From Promicromonospora sukumoe (lineage in GTDB: Bacteria > Actinomycetota > Actinomycetes > Actinomycetales > Cellulomonadaceae): a stretch of DNA of 64,000 nt. Shown one piece after another: positions 1 through 9,250 of the stretch. Location of the stretch: contig NZ_JACGWV010000001.1 in the NCBI RefSeq assembly GCF_014137995.1, positions 682,001 through 746,000 of the forward strand. The letters are read 5' to 3'. Numbering within the stretch: position 1 is the first letter of the stretch; the number at the start of each line of letters is the position of its first letter. The position numbers and the translations under genes are program-made. The notes below the pieces were generated by a model. That model was not told the DNA's origin. It did no database searches and saw only the letters and a list, made by a program, of their open reading frames with translations.

Positions 1-424
1 CGACAACGCGGACTGCGGTACGGATTTCGATGAGACGGACCATCAGTTGCCGTGTTGGGGGCTGTGGGTCAAGGACGCTGACACCCTCGACTCGGGCCAC
101 GTGGCCGCTCGGTCCGACGTGCCGGCGGTGGCTGGGCAGTGGGTGCATGTCGTGGGGACCTATGACGCTTCCGACCCCGCCCATCCGACGCTGAGCGTGC
201 GGGTGTGCAACCCGTCCGCACCGTTCGACACACCGGAGCCGGTCACGGTTGAGATCGATCCGGTGACCTGGACCGCACCCGGTCCGATGCGTCTCGGTTC
301 CGGTGTGCGCGCGGGCGTCCCGGAGTGGCCGTTCCGCGGCGCAGTAGATGACGTGCGGGTCTACCGCGAGCTGGTCGAGCCTGAGCGGCTTGACCGCATC
401 TGCTGGGGGGCAGACGCGTCATGA
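1..424 (+). CDS. LamG/concanavalin-like domain protein, 3' end only
   Basis: The reading frame is open from the window edge (codons begin at base 2), so only the last ~140 residues are visible. They look like the end of a laminin-G/jelly-roll domain: a WVHVVGTYD strand, alternating hydrophobic beta strands, and the closing pattern FRGAVDDVRVYRE typical of LamG_3 domains. Such domains bind glycans or proteins in secreted or wall-associated proteins. The TGA stop at 422-424 overlaps an ATG at 421, so translation of the RHS gene downstream may be coupled to it. Large LamG proteins often sit directly upstream of RHS proteins in actinomycetes (family knowledge). The N-terminus, signal peptide and full architecture lie outside the window. 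Confidence 0.8.
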   Translation, partial: DNADCGTDFDETDHQLPCWGLWVKDADTLDSGHVAARSDVPAVAGQWVHVVGTYDASDPAHPTLSVRVCNPSAPFDTPEPVTVEIDPVTWTAPGPMRLGSGVRAGVPEWPFRGAVDDVRVYRELVEPERLDRICWGADAS

Positions 425-507
425 CGGTCCGGCATCGGGGCAAGTACGGGCCCGTGAGCAAGGGTTACTTGGCAGGTGCAGTGCTCGGAGACATCTGGGG
501 AGATGCG

Positions 508-3500
508 ATGACCGGCAAGGGGCGAGACCAGGCAGCCGATCACGGGCGGACGAATCGACGGGCATGGGGGCCGGCGCTCATTGGCGCCGGGCTCACGCTG
601 GCACTCGTGGTGCCGGCCACGGTGCCCGCGGCGGCCGCAGAGAATCCGAGCGTGGCAGAGCGGCAGTCGTGGAGTCTCGACGAGCGCGCCGAGCACGACC
701 GGGAATTCGCCGGCGACCTCCAACTGCCCGAGGCGCTTCCGGCCACGGAGGCAGAGCCCGAGGCGGTAGCAGTCTCGGTTCCCGACCCACGTACCCATGA
801 AGCGCCGATCACGGTGACCCCTGATGCCAGGAACTTCATTCTCTCGGGGACGAAGGCAGGTACTGCGGCGCCAGACGACATTCGCGCGACCGTTGGCGGG
901 CTACCGGTCCAGCTCGAGAGCCCGGGAAAGAGCGCACGCCGCGCCGCGGGGCTGACCGCCCTCAGCGCACCGGAGAACGTGCGAGTCACAACCCTCGACG
1001 ACGCCTCGGCGCGTGCCCTGGGCGTGGAAGCGCTGCTCACCGTTGCTCACGCGCCGCAGGCTGGCCAGGTGGGTGCTGCGGGTCTCGGTATGAGCGTGGA
1101 CTACGAGGGACTGACCGGTGGCAATCCGGAACTTGCTTCGCGGCTGGGACTGGTTTCCTTGCCAGTTTGCGCTCTGAGCACACCCGAGGTACCTGAGTGC
1201 CAGGTCCAGACCCCGCTATCGGGTCAGGAGAACCAGGTCGAGGCTGGAACCGTCTCTGCCGTCGTAGAGGTTCCTGCGACCGGGGCGGAGAGGGCCGTGG
1301 CGGGCGGCCGGACAGCTCCGGCCCTCGAACGTGGAACCACCAGCGAGGCGATGGTCCTTGCAGTGGCCGCAGACGCGGCAGGTTCCGAGGGCGACTGGAA
1401 GGCGACCTCGTTGTCGGGTGCCGCGGCATGGGAGACCACAGAGGGGACAGGGTCGTTCACGTGGTCCTATCCCTTCCGTGCCCCTGGGACCGCCGGCGGA
1501 CTCGTTCCTGAGGTGTCCCTGTCCTACGACTCGGGCAGCGTGGACGGGCGTGTGGCCTCGGCCAACACACAGACCTCCGAGATCGGCGAGGGCTGGGACC
1601 TGACCGCCGGAGGCTACGTCGAGCGCAAGTTCGTGCCCTGCGTCGACGACCAAGCATCCTCCAACAACGAGGCGCCGAACAACGCGGACTACGACACAGG
1701 CGACTTGTGCTGGAAGAACGACAACGCAACCCTCGTGTTGGGCGGCAAGGCGACCGACCTGGTCAAGGACGAGGCCTCCGGAAAGTGGCGCCTGGAGGCG
1801 GACGACAACACGAAGGTGGAGTCCCTGACCGGGGGTTGGAACGCCGACGAGGACAAGGAATACTGGAGGGTCACAACCGCAGACGGGACGCAGTACTGGT
1901 TCGGTCGGGACAAGCGCGCCTCCGATGATCCGGTCACGAGCCTGTACTCGGCGTGGACGGTTCCTGTGTTCGGCAATCACCCGGGCGAGCCTTGCTACGA
2001 GAACGCGGCGAACGGCGGCTTCGCTGCCTCGTCATGCCGCAAGACGTGGCGATGGAACCTGGACTACGTCGTCGACACCTCCGGTAACACCATGACCTAC
2101 CGGTACTCACGAGAGTGGAACAACTACGGACGGAACAACAACAAGACCGACGTGGCGAACGCTGACTACGTGCGCGGCGGGTTCCTGGACCGAATCGACT
2201 ATGGCACGCGATCGGCAACCCTGACCGCTACACCATCAGCGGTGATGGACTTCAGCTACGCCGAGCGATGCATCCCCACGAGTACCTTCGACTGCGGGAC
2301 CTTGAACGCGGAGACGCGTGATCATTGGCCCGATGTCCCTCAGGACCAGATGTGCTCTGTCGACTCCAGCTCTTGTTCAGGGCGTACCGCGCCGACGTTC
2401 TTCACCCGCAAGCGTCTGAGCGGAGTCGAGACCAAGATCCTCAAGGCTGACGGCACCTACCGCTCGGTCGACTCCTGGGCGTTGACGCACTCGTTCCCCG
2501 ACGCCGGCGACGGGCTGGATGCGCTCTGGCTGGACGAGGTCACGCACACCGGCAAGGGCGGGGGCTCGAACATCGCATTGCCGGCTACGCAGTTCGGTTC
2601 GGTTCAGCGAGCGAACCGAGTGGCTGCGGGTGCCGACCGTTCGGCGATGAATCGTATGCGCATCGGTGAGATTCGGACCGAATCGGGTGCCATGTTGACC
2701 GTGACGTACGCGGGCGCGGACTGCACCCCGACGTCGACGCCAACAGCACCGCAGTCGAACACGCGGCGTTGCATGCCTGTGTGGTGGACCCCGGCGGGCA
2801 ACGAGGATCCGGTGATGGAGTGGTTCCACAAGTACGTCGTGACCAAGGTGATCGATGATCCGCGCGACGGCGGGTCTGATCCCACGGTGACCAGCTACAG
2901 CTATTCCGGCGGAACAGCGTGGCGGTACACCGACGACGAGCTCACGCTGAAGAAGCACCGCACATGGTCGGATTGGCGTGGGTACGCCACCTTGAATATC
3001 TACACCGGTGACACGGCACGGAACCCAGACATCACGCGGACGCGTACGCAGTACGAGTACTTCCGAGGCATGCACGCAGACCGTGAAAGCCCGAGCGGCG
3101 GTACGAAGAGCGTGCAGGTCGACGGCGTCAACGACCTCGATCAGTGGGCCGGAATGGTACGTAAGGAGACCGTCTTCAACGATAGCGCGGTCGTGTCCAC
3201 GACCGTGAACACGCCGTGGCGGTCATCAGCGACCGCTACTGACGCTGATGGTGACGCGGCGTTCTACACCGGCACAGAAAGAACTGAGACAACGACAACG
3301 ACTCCCGACCGTACCGGCGGGAACCTCGTTACTCGGACAGTCACGGACTTTGATGATCTCGGACGCCCGGAAGCGGTCAGCGACCTGGGAGACGTGGCAC
3401 TAGCGTCCGACGACACCTGCATCCGGACCACGTACATCGACAACACGACCGCCGATATTCACATTCTTGACACCGTGCGCCAGGTCGAGACGGTGGGCGT

Positions 3501-6500
3501 TGCTTGCTCGGCGTCCCCAGCACGCCCAGCAGACGTGGTTTCCGTCCAGCGGTACGCGTACGACGGCGGCGCTGATGGTGCCCTCCCGACCAAGGGGCTC
3601 GTGACAACGACCCAGGAAGCGGCTTCCCACAGCGGCACTACACCCGTATACGTGAACGTCGAACGCACCACGTACGACGGTTTCGGGCGACCGGACACTA
3701 CCAAGGATGCCAACGACCGCGTCACGACGACCAGGTACGACACGGTGCAGAACCTGACAACCGGGACCACCGTCACCAGCCCCGACCCGGACGGTAGCGG
3801 CGCACTCGTCGCCCATAAAACCACGACCGTGCTCGACCCTGCCTGGGGAGTCCCGACGAGGATCACTGCTCCCGATGGTCGGGTCACGTCTGGAACGTAC
3901 GACGCCTTGGGCCGGCTGACGTCGGTCTGGGAGCCGGGCCGAGTGCAAGGCACCGACACCGCGAGTCGCACGTATGCGTACACGGTGCGCTCGACCGGAG
4001 TCAATGCCGTGACCACGAGCACCTTGAAGCACGACGCGTCCGGGTACCTGACCAGCGTGACGCTGTATGACGGGCTGCTGCGTGAACGACAGACCCAGAC
4101 CACTTCAGCCTCGGACCTGGCCACAGGGCGGGTCATCACCGACACGACCTATGACACTCGTGGGCTGGCCGTCCTGAAGAATCACGCGTGGCACAACACC
4201 GCGGCCCCGGGCACGACGATCGTCACCACCTCTGCGGCCGTGCCTGGACGAACCCTGACGGAGTACGACGGCGCCGGGCGGGTCACCGAAGAGCTGTTCC
4301 AGGTCGACGAAGACGCCGAGAACTACGACAACGGCGACTACGTTTTGAAGTGGTCCACCACCACCGAGCACCGCGGAGACCGGACACTGGTCGACCCGCC
4401 CACGGGTGGAACACCAACCACCACGATCACAGATGGAAGAGGCCGCACGATCGCGCTGCGGCAGCACACGGGCGGCAGCACGGCGACGTCCTTCGTCGAG
4501 ACGACCTACGTCTACGATGACGCGGACCGGCTCATTCGGGCTGTGGACGACGCGACCAATACCTGGACGTACAAATACGATCTGCGTGGTCGCAAGACCC
4601 GCACCACCGACCCCGACAAGGGCCAGACCGACACGACCTACGACGCGGTAGGCAACGTCCTGACCACCACCGACGCGCGGGGGAGCGTCATCGGCTACAC
4701 CTACGATGCACTGGACCGGAAGACCACGATGCGCGAAGGCGGTACGGACGGAACGATCCGTGCACGATGGGCCTACGACCGCCTCGCCAACGGCCTGATG
4801 GTTTCAGGCCAGCCAACGTCGTCAACCCGAGTCGTCGGCACCGGAACGGCAGCGACGGAGATCACCACCACGATCGACGGGTACGAAGCTCACGGTCAGC
4901 CGACCGCCACGACGACGACCATCCCGGCAACCGTCGGCGGTGTCAGCCTGGGCACGCTGGCCAAGGCATGGACGACCCAGTACACCTACACCGCGACCGG
5001 CAAGCCCGACACGACGAAGTACCCCTCCGGCGGAGGGCTCCCGTCGGAGACGCTTGACCTGGCCTACGACGCCGCGGACCAGGTCAGAGGTCTCGGCGGC
5101 AACCCTGGTCACGGCCTCTATGTCGCCGCCGCGGACTACAAGCCCACCGGCGAGGTCGCGCGCCTGTCGCTCGGCAACACGCACGCGTATGTGCAGGACC
5201 GGGATTATGAGTTCGGTACGAACCGGTTGATCGGCTCCACGGTCGTGGCGGAGGCCCCCGACGGCACAGCAGTGGACGTGCAGCATGCCGCGTACACCTG
5301 GGATCACGCAGGGAACCTCACGTCGGTCTTCGACACCCCGGCCGCGAATCTTGGCGGGCGGGCACACGACCGGCAGTGCTACCGCTACGACGGACTCGGC
5401 CGGCTGACCCAGGCATGGACCCCGGCCACCGTCCAGTGCGCAACGAACCCGGACACGGCCAACCTCGGCGGTGCGGCGCCGTACTGGCACACCTACAGCC
5501 ACGACACTGTCGGTAACCGAACCCAGGTCGTCGAGAACGCACTGCCCAACGGCACCGCGGCACAGACCCAGAACTACACTCGACCCACCCCTGGGCCGAA
5601 CGCTGTCCGGCCACACACCGTGACGTCCGTGACGACGACCGGGCGCGGAGCAGGTACCTCGACCTACAGCTGGGACGCATCGGGAAACATGACCGGGCGT
5701 AACCTCGCAGGTCAGGCGACTCAGCAGCTGACCTGGGACGTCGAGGGCGAACTTGCCGACGTGCGCCAGGACGGCAACGGCGACGGCGACACCACCGATG
5801 CGAACGAACGCGATTCCTACGTCTACACCGCCGACGGCGAGCGGATCCTGCGCACCCAGGACGGGACAACCACGCTCTATCTCGGGTACCAAGAATTGAC
5901 CCTAACCCACGGCACCGGCACCGTCACCGGTCAGCGGTACTACACCTTCGCGGGACAGACCATCGCAACCCGCACCGGTTACTACTTCGCTGACGTCACC
6001 ACCATCATCGGCGACCACCACAACACCGGAACCGTCCAGATCCCAAACGTCGCGGGCCCGGCAAACCGCGTCCACCGATACACCGACCCCTACGGCAAGG
6101 CGCGTGGCCCTCACACTGGCCAGGGAGCGGACGGCGGTGCCGACGGCAACTGGAGCGGCGAGCACGGATACCTCGACAAGCCCATGGACACATCCGGCCT
6201 TACGGCGATCGGGGCCAGGATGTACGACTCGGCTATCGGTGCATTCGTCTCAGTAGACCCGATCATGGACCTCGCCGACCCGCTGCAGTGGAACGGCTAC
6301 GCTTACTCCCACAACAACCCAACCACGTTCTCCGACCCTACCGGCGAACGGGAGTTGTGCGAGACCGGATACACATGCCGCAACGGGCGCGACGGAAGTA
6401 TCACCCACACAAAGAAGAAGCCCAAGCCCAAGCCCACAATCTGGGATATAAGTTCGCGTTTGCGGTACTCAAGTTATTACAGCATTTTCCGCCCGCTGCC

Positions 6501-7137
6501 GCCGGTTCTCCCCGTTGACCCTAGGCAGCGTGCGCTCCAGCAAATTCAAGCAGCAAAACTGCAGTTGGCGCGAGCTACAGCTAATGCGGCGAGAGAGAGG
6601 GCTGAACGGGCGCGTTATGCGGCTAAAGCCGCTGCGTACAACGAGCGGGTTCAACTGGCCAAGGCGGCTGGGCTTAATCGAGGGGCTGCTCAGGTGGCTG
6701 CGGGGGACTTGAGATCGAGCCTCCTGTGGGGGCAAGCAGGATACTCGGGCTCTGGCCCCAATATCCTCGGGTCAGGTGCTACGGTCGACGATTTCCCCAA
6801 GCAGGGCTCGCTGCAGGCGAATATCGGAGGATGTATCGGCCTGTGCGGCACCCTTGCAGGCGGATATGACCTCAATCACGGGTGGTACGGATATGCCGGA
6901 GGAGGGCCTGGAGTGGAACTGGGGGCGAGCGCGGGCGTCTCTCTCACGAGTGGAATCTCCCCAGGTGTTTCCGCCGGGATTTCAGGAGCGGGTTCGGTGG
7001 GACCATGGGCGATGAGCGGCTATGGCAACTTTGGTCCGCAGGGCGGGTTCGACGGTGGTTCAGCCGGGCTCGGGCTCGGAGCAGGTTGGAGGTACGGTGC
7101 GCATATTGAGACCGGGGTAACGGTCACGGAGCGTTAG
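508..7137 (+). CDS. secreted RHS-repeat/SpvB-like polymorphic toxin protein
   Basis: About 2,209 residues. I chose ATG 508 because GGGGAG lies 5 nt upstream and it leads into a twin-Arg-free signal peptide (basic region, then WGPALIGAGLTLALVV, cleavage near AAAA). ATG 421 is an alternative start that overlaps the LamG stop. Around residue 296 comes an SpvB-like segment (FTWSYPFRAPGTAGG...LSYDSGS). Residues ~950-1800 carry many RHS/YD repeats (YDALGRL, YDAVGNV, YTYDALDRK). The RHS core end, GARMYD followed by FSDPTG, falls near residues 1895-1940. After this point the sequence changes to a ~260-residue variable C-terminus. In known RHS systems the repeats form a shell around a C-terminal toxin used in competition between bacteria. 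This layout supports that role here, but the toxin type is not a recognised one. Confidence 0.9.
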   Translation: MTGKGRDQAADHGRTNRRAWGPALIGAGLTLALVVPATVPAAAAENPSVAERQSWSLDERAEHDREFAGDLQLPEALPATEAEPEAVAVSVPDPRTHEAPITVTPDARNFILSGTKAGTAAPDDIRATVGGLPVQLESPGKSARRAAGLTALSAPENVRVTTLDDASARALGVEALLTVAHAPQAGQVGAAGLGMSVDYEGLTGGNPELASRLGLVSLPVCALSTPEVPECQVQTPLSGQENQVEAGTVSAVVEVPATGAERAVAGGRTAPALERGTTSEAMVLAVAADAAGSEGDWKATSLSGAAAWETTEGTGSFTWSYPFRAPGTAGGLVPEVSLSYDSGSVDGRVASANTQTSEIGEGWDLTAGGYVERKFVPCVDDQASSNNEAPNNADYDTGDLCWKNDNATLVLGGKATDLVKDEASGKWRLEADDNTKVESLTGGWNADEDKEYWRVTTADGTQYWFGRDKRASDDPVTSLYSAWTVPVFGNHPGEPCYENAANGGFAASSCRKTWRWNLDYVVDTSGNTMTYRYSREWNNYGRNNNKTDVANADYVRGGFLDRIDYGTRSATLTATPSAVMDFSYAERCIPTSTFDCGTLNAETRDHWPDVPQDQMCSVDSSSCSGRTAPTFFTRKRLSGVETKILKADGTYRSVDSWALTHSFPDAGDGLDALWLDEVTHTGKGGGSNIALPATQFGSVQRANRVAAGADRSAMNRMRIGEIRTESGAMLTVTYAGADCTPTSTPTAPQSNTRRCMPVWWTPAGNEDPVMEWFHKYVVTKVIDDPRDGGSDPTVTSYSYSGGTAWRYTDDELTLKKHRTWSDWRGYATLNIYTGDTARNPDITRTRTQYEYFRGMHADRESPSGGTKSVQVDGVNDLDQWAGMVRKETVFNDSAVVSTTVNTPWRSSATATDADGDAAFYTGTERTETTTTTPDRTGGNLVTRTVTDFDDLGRPEAVSDLGDVALASDDTCIRTTYIDNTTADIHILDTVRQVETVGVACSASPARPADVVSVQRYAYDGGADGALPTKGLVTTTQEAASHSGTTPVYVNVERTTYDGFGRPDTTKDANDRVTTTRYDTVQNLTTGTTVTSPDPDGSGALVAHKTTTVLDPAWGVPTRITAPDGRVTSGTYDALGRLTSVWEPGRVQGTDTASRTYAYTVRSTGVNAVTTSTLKHDASGYLTSVTLYDGLLRERQTQTTSASDLATGRVITDTTYDTRGLAVLKNHAWHNTAAPGTTIVTTSAAVPGRTLTEYDGAGRVTEELFQVDEDAENYDNGDYVLKWSTTTEHRGDRTLVDPPTGGTPTTTITDGRGRTIALRQHTGGSTATSFVETTYVYDDADRLIRAVDDATNTWTYKYDLRGRKTRTTDPDKGQTDTTYDAVGNVLTTTDARGSVIGYTYDALDRKTTMREGGTDGTIRARWAYDRLANGLMVSGQPTSSTRVVGTGTAATEITTTIDGYEAHGQPTATTTTIPATVGGVSLGTLAKAWTTQYTYTATGKPDTTKYPSGGGLPSETLDLAYDAADQVRGLGGNPGHGLYVAAADYKPTGEVARLSLGNTHAYVQDRDYEFGTNRLIGSTVVAEAPDGTAVDVQHAAYTWDHAGNLTSVFDTPAANLGGRAHDRQCYRYDGLGRLTQAWTPATVQCATNPDTANLGGAAPYWHTYSHDTVGNRTQVVENALPNGTAAQTQNYTRPTPGPNAVRPHTVTSVTTTGRGAGTSTYSWDASGNMTGRNLAGQATQQLTWDVEGELADVRQDGNGDGDTTDANERDSYVYTADGERILRTQDGTTTLYLGYQELTLTHGTGTVTGQRYYTFAGQTIATRTGYYFADVTTIIGDHHNTGTVQIPNVAGPANRVHRYTDPYGKARGPHTGQGADGGADGNWSGEHGYLDKPMDTSGLTAIGARMYDSAIGAFVSVDPIMDLADPLQWNGYAYSHNNPTTFSDPTGERELCETGYTCRNGRDGSITHTKKKPKPKPTIWDISSRLRYSSYYSIFRPLPPVLPVDPRQRALQQIQAAKLQLARATANAARERAERARYAAKAAAYNERVQLAKAAGLNRGAAQVAAGDLRSSLLWGQAGYSGSGPNILGSGATVDDFPKQGSLQANIGGCIGLCGTLAGGYDLNHGWYGYAGGGPGVELGASAGVSLTSGISPGVSAGISGAGSVGPWAMSGYGNFGPQGGFDGGSAGLGLGAGWRYGAHIETGVTVTER
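6350..7134 (+). other. candidate toxin C-terminal module of the RHS protein
   Basis: The part of the RHS protein after the DPTG junction. It starts with a Cys-containing linker and a Lys/Pro stretch (KKKPKPKP). An Ala/Arg-rich predicted helix follows (AAKLQLARA...RERAERARYAAKAAA). It ends with a ~100-residue Gly/Ser/Ala-rich region that begins GGCIGLCG and contains VELGASAGVSL. Codons become more A/T-ending here than in the RHS body. A second, diverged copy lies at 7827-8405. Each copy is followed at once by a small membrane protein, as expected for a toxin-immunity pair. Membrane insertion or pore formation is inferred from the Gly-zipper-like composition and the membrane-bound partner. No catalytic motif of a nuclease or deaminase is visible. 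Confidence 0.6.
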
Positions 7138-7160
7138 TCGAGATCCATAGGAGGTTTAGG

Positions 7161-7406
7161 GTGCACCCAATTTTCATAGTTGGTGGTACTGCAGCGATCT
7201 TGGCAGGTGCGCTCGGCGTAATATTCAAGAGCCGAGTGGGTGACTGGTTCGATTCTGCAGCGGACAGATTCCTTCCGAATGCACTTGCTCGACTAGTGAA
7301 GCCCTCCTCCGAGGGGCTTAGTATGCGAGAGCGGGTACTGATCGGATCGTGTCTCTTCATCCTGTTCGGGACTTTCTACTTCTGGATTGGTTGGATCGTC
7401 TCATGA
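7161..7406 (+). CDS. small two-helix membrane protein, likely immunity protein
   Basis: 81 residues, GTG start with an AGGAGG ribosome site 6 nt upstream, beginning 23 nt after the RHS stop. Two hydrophobic segments (residues ~3-21 and ~62-80) flank a polar middle containing DWFDSAADRFLP. It is clearly related to the 85-residue product at 8407-8664: both have a GDxxxxxxxxR-P central pattern, an R(R/V)xLIG entry to the second helix, and an aromatic, Gly-rich second helix. Position directly behind a polymorphic toxin C-terminus and presence of a paired paralogue suggest it protects the producer at the membrane. I know of no named family that matches. Confidence 0.7.
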   Translation: MHPIFIVGGTAAILAGALGVIFKSRVGDWFDSAADRFLPNALARLVKPSSEGLSMRERVLIGSCLFILFGTFYFWIGWIVS

Positions 7407-7826
7407 GGCAGCGGCTCATGGAGCTTGCGGTTTTGAATAGGCTCGCCTACCTGCAGTCGTAGTCAGCGTGATTCATGCCGGTGGACTGCGGATTCCGACT
7501 GCTCGTTCCGGGATTGGAGTGGCGCTGAAAACTCCACCGAGAATTGTCTCGACGAGCGGTATTGCCGATTTGTCCGTGCATGATGATTTCCTGACGAAGT
7601 AGGGACGGTGTTTGCGGAACCGATGTGCGGCCAGCCGCTACGTCGGAGCAAGACGCCTACGAAGGCCCTCCCGGGTATGGTCGTGCTGGGGTCTGGGGGC
7701 TGTCCTGTTGCCGAGGCATATGGCACGATTCGCTCACGACAACGAGGGGTGGCACGGTGCAGGGTCTCGCAATCGGCCACAGCATGATCAGGCGGGTGTT
7801 CGCCGTGCTTACGGCGACGTGCGCTT
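7407..7826 (+). other. intergenic stretch without a convincing gene
   Basis: 420 bp between the first immunity-like gene and the orphan toxin module. Frames are open in places on both strands, but none shows family motifs, a good ribosome site or homology to the RHS core. The reading frame of the orphan module is closed by a TGA at 7785-7787. It may be debris from the recombination that displaced the older C-terminal module. Confidence 0.5.
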
Positions 7827-8405
7827 TTGGAGATTCGAGCCGCGCAGATGCAACTCGCGCGAGCCAACGCAGCCGCAGCGAAAGCGAGAGCAGAGCGCGC
7901 CCGCCAGGCGGCGATAGCTGCACAAAGGAGCGCGGCATACTATGCCGGCACAAGGCTGGCATCGCCTGGAGGCGTGCGAGGCGCTACGCAGGCTGGGAGC
8001 GTCCACTACTGGCGAGGATTCTTCTACCAGCAGACTAGCCTCGATATCTTTGAACCCAGATACAATGTTGAGGTGAATGCAGGTGGGTGCGTCGTCGGCT
8101 GCTTGGACGGTGCTATCGGTTACGACAGCAAGTATGGTCCCTATGTCGACGGTTCTTGGGGTGGAGGTGCGGAACTGGGCGTTAGTGCAGGAATCGGTAT
8201 TGGCAATGGGATCAACCCTGGCGCGTATTCGGGCGTCGCGGGGTCTACGTCGATTGGGCTGATGACCGTATCCGGATCTGCTGTTATCGGACCAGGTGTG
8301 ATTGGCTCGGCAGGTATGGGGTACTCGCCGAGATTTGGGTTCCGGCACGGTGTCCACTACCAGCGTGGCTACACGCGAACGGCACACTGGGTGGGTGGTT
8401 CCTGA
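7827..8405 (+). CDS. orphan RHS-type C-terminal toxin module (5'-truncated copy)
   Basis: 192 residues from a TTG at 7827; no strong ribosome site is seen and an in-frame TGA lies at 7785, so the true start is uncertain. The protein aligns end to end with the tail of the RHS protein: an Ala/Arg helix (AAQMQLARA...KARAERARQAA), a GGCVVGC motif matching GGCIGLCG, GYD soon after, then a Gly-rich block with AELGVSAGIGI matching VELGASAGVSL. There is no RHS repeat or signal peptide in front. Displaced C-terminal modules with their own immunity genes are a known feature of RHS and CdiA loci. It may be silent and serve as a donor for recombination, or be a remnant kept because of its immunity gene. 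Confidence 0.65.
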   Translation: MEIRAAQMQLARANAAAAKARAERARQAAIAAQRSAAYYAGTRLASPGGVRGATQAGSVHYWRGFFYQQTSLDIFEPRYNVEVNAGGCVVGCLDGAIGYDSKYGPYVDGSWGGGAELGVSAGIGIGNGINPGAYSGVAGSTSIGLMTVSGSAVIGPGVIGSAGMGYSPRFGFRHGVHYQRGYTRTAHWVGGS

Positions 8406-8406
8406 C

Positions 8407-8664
8407 ATGGAAGACCTCACGCGACTGCTCCTTCTAGGCCTGGGAGCGGTATTCGTGATCGCAGGAGTCGTCGACGCCATATTCCATAAGCAGATGGGGG
8501 ACGTCGCTCAGTGGGTGGTCAATCGGATTCCGGAAAGTCTTATCGAAGATATGTTTCCAGTGGATCCTCCTGGGTACAATTTTCGGCGAGGAGCCCTTAT
8601 TGGCGGAGTGATATTCGCCATATTTGGGTGCGTGTACATCTGGGTTATTATTGCACTCTTATGA
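8407..8664 (+). CDS. small membrane protein, second immunity paralogue
   Basis: 85 residues from ATG 8407, one base after the orphan module's stop. Hydrophobic segments at ~6-25 and ~62-84 enclose a polar loop (GDVAQWVVNRIPESLIEDMF). The layout and several positions match the 81-residue protein at 7161-7406, including the position of the central Arg and the helix GVIFAIFGCVYIWVI versus LFILFGTFYFWIGWIV. The two pairs are therefore duplicated as toxin-immunity units rather than as single genes. Function as an immunity protein is inferred from this pairing. Confidence 0.65.
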   Translation: MEDLTRLLLLGLGAVFVIAGVVDAIFHKQMGDVAQWVVNRIPESLIEDMFPVDPPGYNFRRGALIGGVIFAIFGCVYIWVIIALL

Positions 8665-9069
8665 GTCTGTCCGACTGTCTAGTGTGCGATAGCAAATATC
8701 TCCTACGGCATATGTGTAGATGCGGGAACGCGCTCGCCCCCGGTGGTTCAGATGATGGGATATTTCGTCTGCGATAACCGGTTCGACCTGACTTGAGTCG
8801 CCGCTATCCACAGGTGAATTCTGGTGTGCAGTGTGTGAACGCTGGAAGTGCAGGTTGCAATTGTGTGGATGATGATTTCCGGCACATCGACCTGAGTGGC
8901 TGTGGAACTTAGCGCTCATAATCGTCACTTCCGACTGACAAGTCAGGTGGCCGCCTTCCATGCGGTGCCAGGCGCGCACCTGCTCCGGTCCTGGGAGTTG
9001 CTGCTCCTACGCCCAGCGCCACTCGACCCCCGACAGAAACCCGACGGATTCAGCCGTCACTGACTGTCA

Positions 9070-9127
9070 CCACTGGACTACAGTGGCACTCACGAGGGTG
9101 ACTTCCCAACCCCGCATCGATTGCGGG
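9070..9127. repeat. two perfect inverted repeats, each with a 5-nt loop
   Basis: CCACTG (9070-9075) pairs with CAGTGG (9081-9086). CCCGCA (9111-9116) pairs with TGCGGG (9122-9127). Both have 6-bp arms and 5-nt loops. They lie ~125-180 bp from the tRNA fragment, a distance at which arm-type sites or small protein binding sites of an integration region could occur. No function is shown. Confidence 0.45.
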
Positions 9128-9250
9128 CCAGAGTCATCAGCGACAGACGTGCGTGGTCGCTACCTGCAGAAACGCCATCAGTCGACCGGGCGAGAGCGGG
9201 TAGGTATCCGCAGATCCAGGGTCTGTCGTGCGGCTTAATCGCACGCCGGC

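Noticed and set aside
7463..7867. 134-residue minus-strand frame between the two toxin-immunity units
   Set aside because: No motif, no ribosome site, and it overlaps the start of the orphan module.
8302..8406. Longer start for the second immunity-like protein
   Set aside because: It would overlap the orphan toxin in another frame and place 35 polar residues before the first helix; ATG 8407 matches the paralogue's length.
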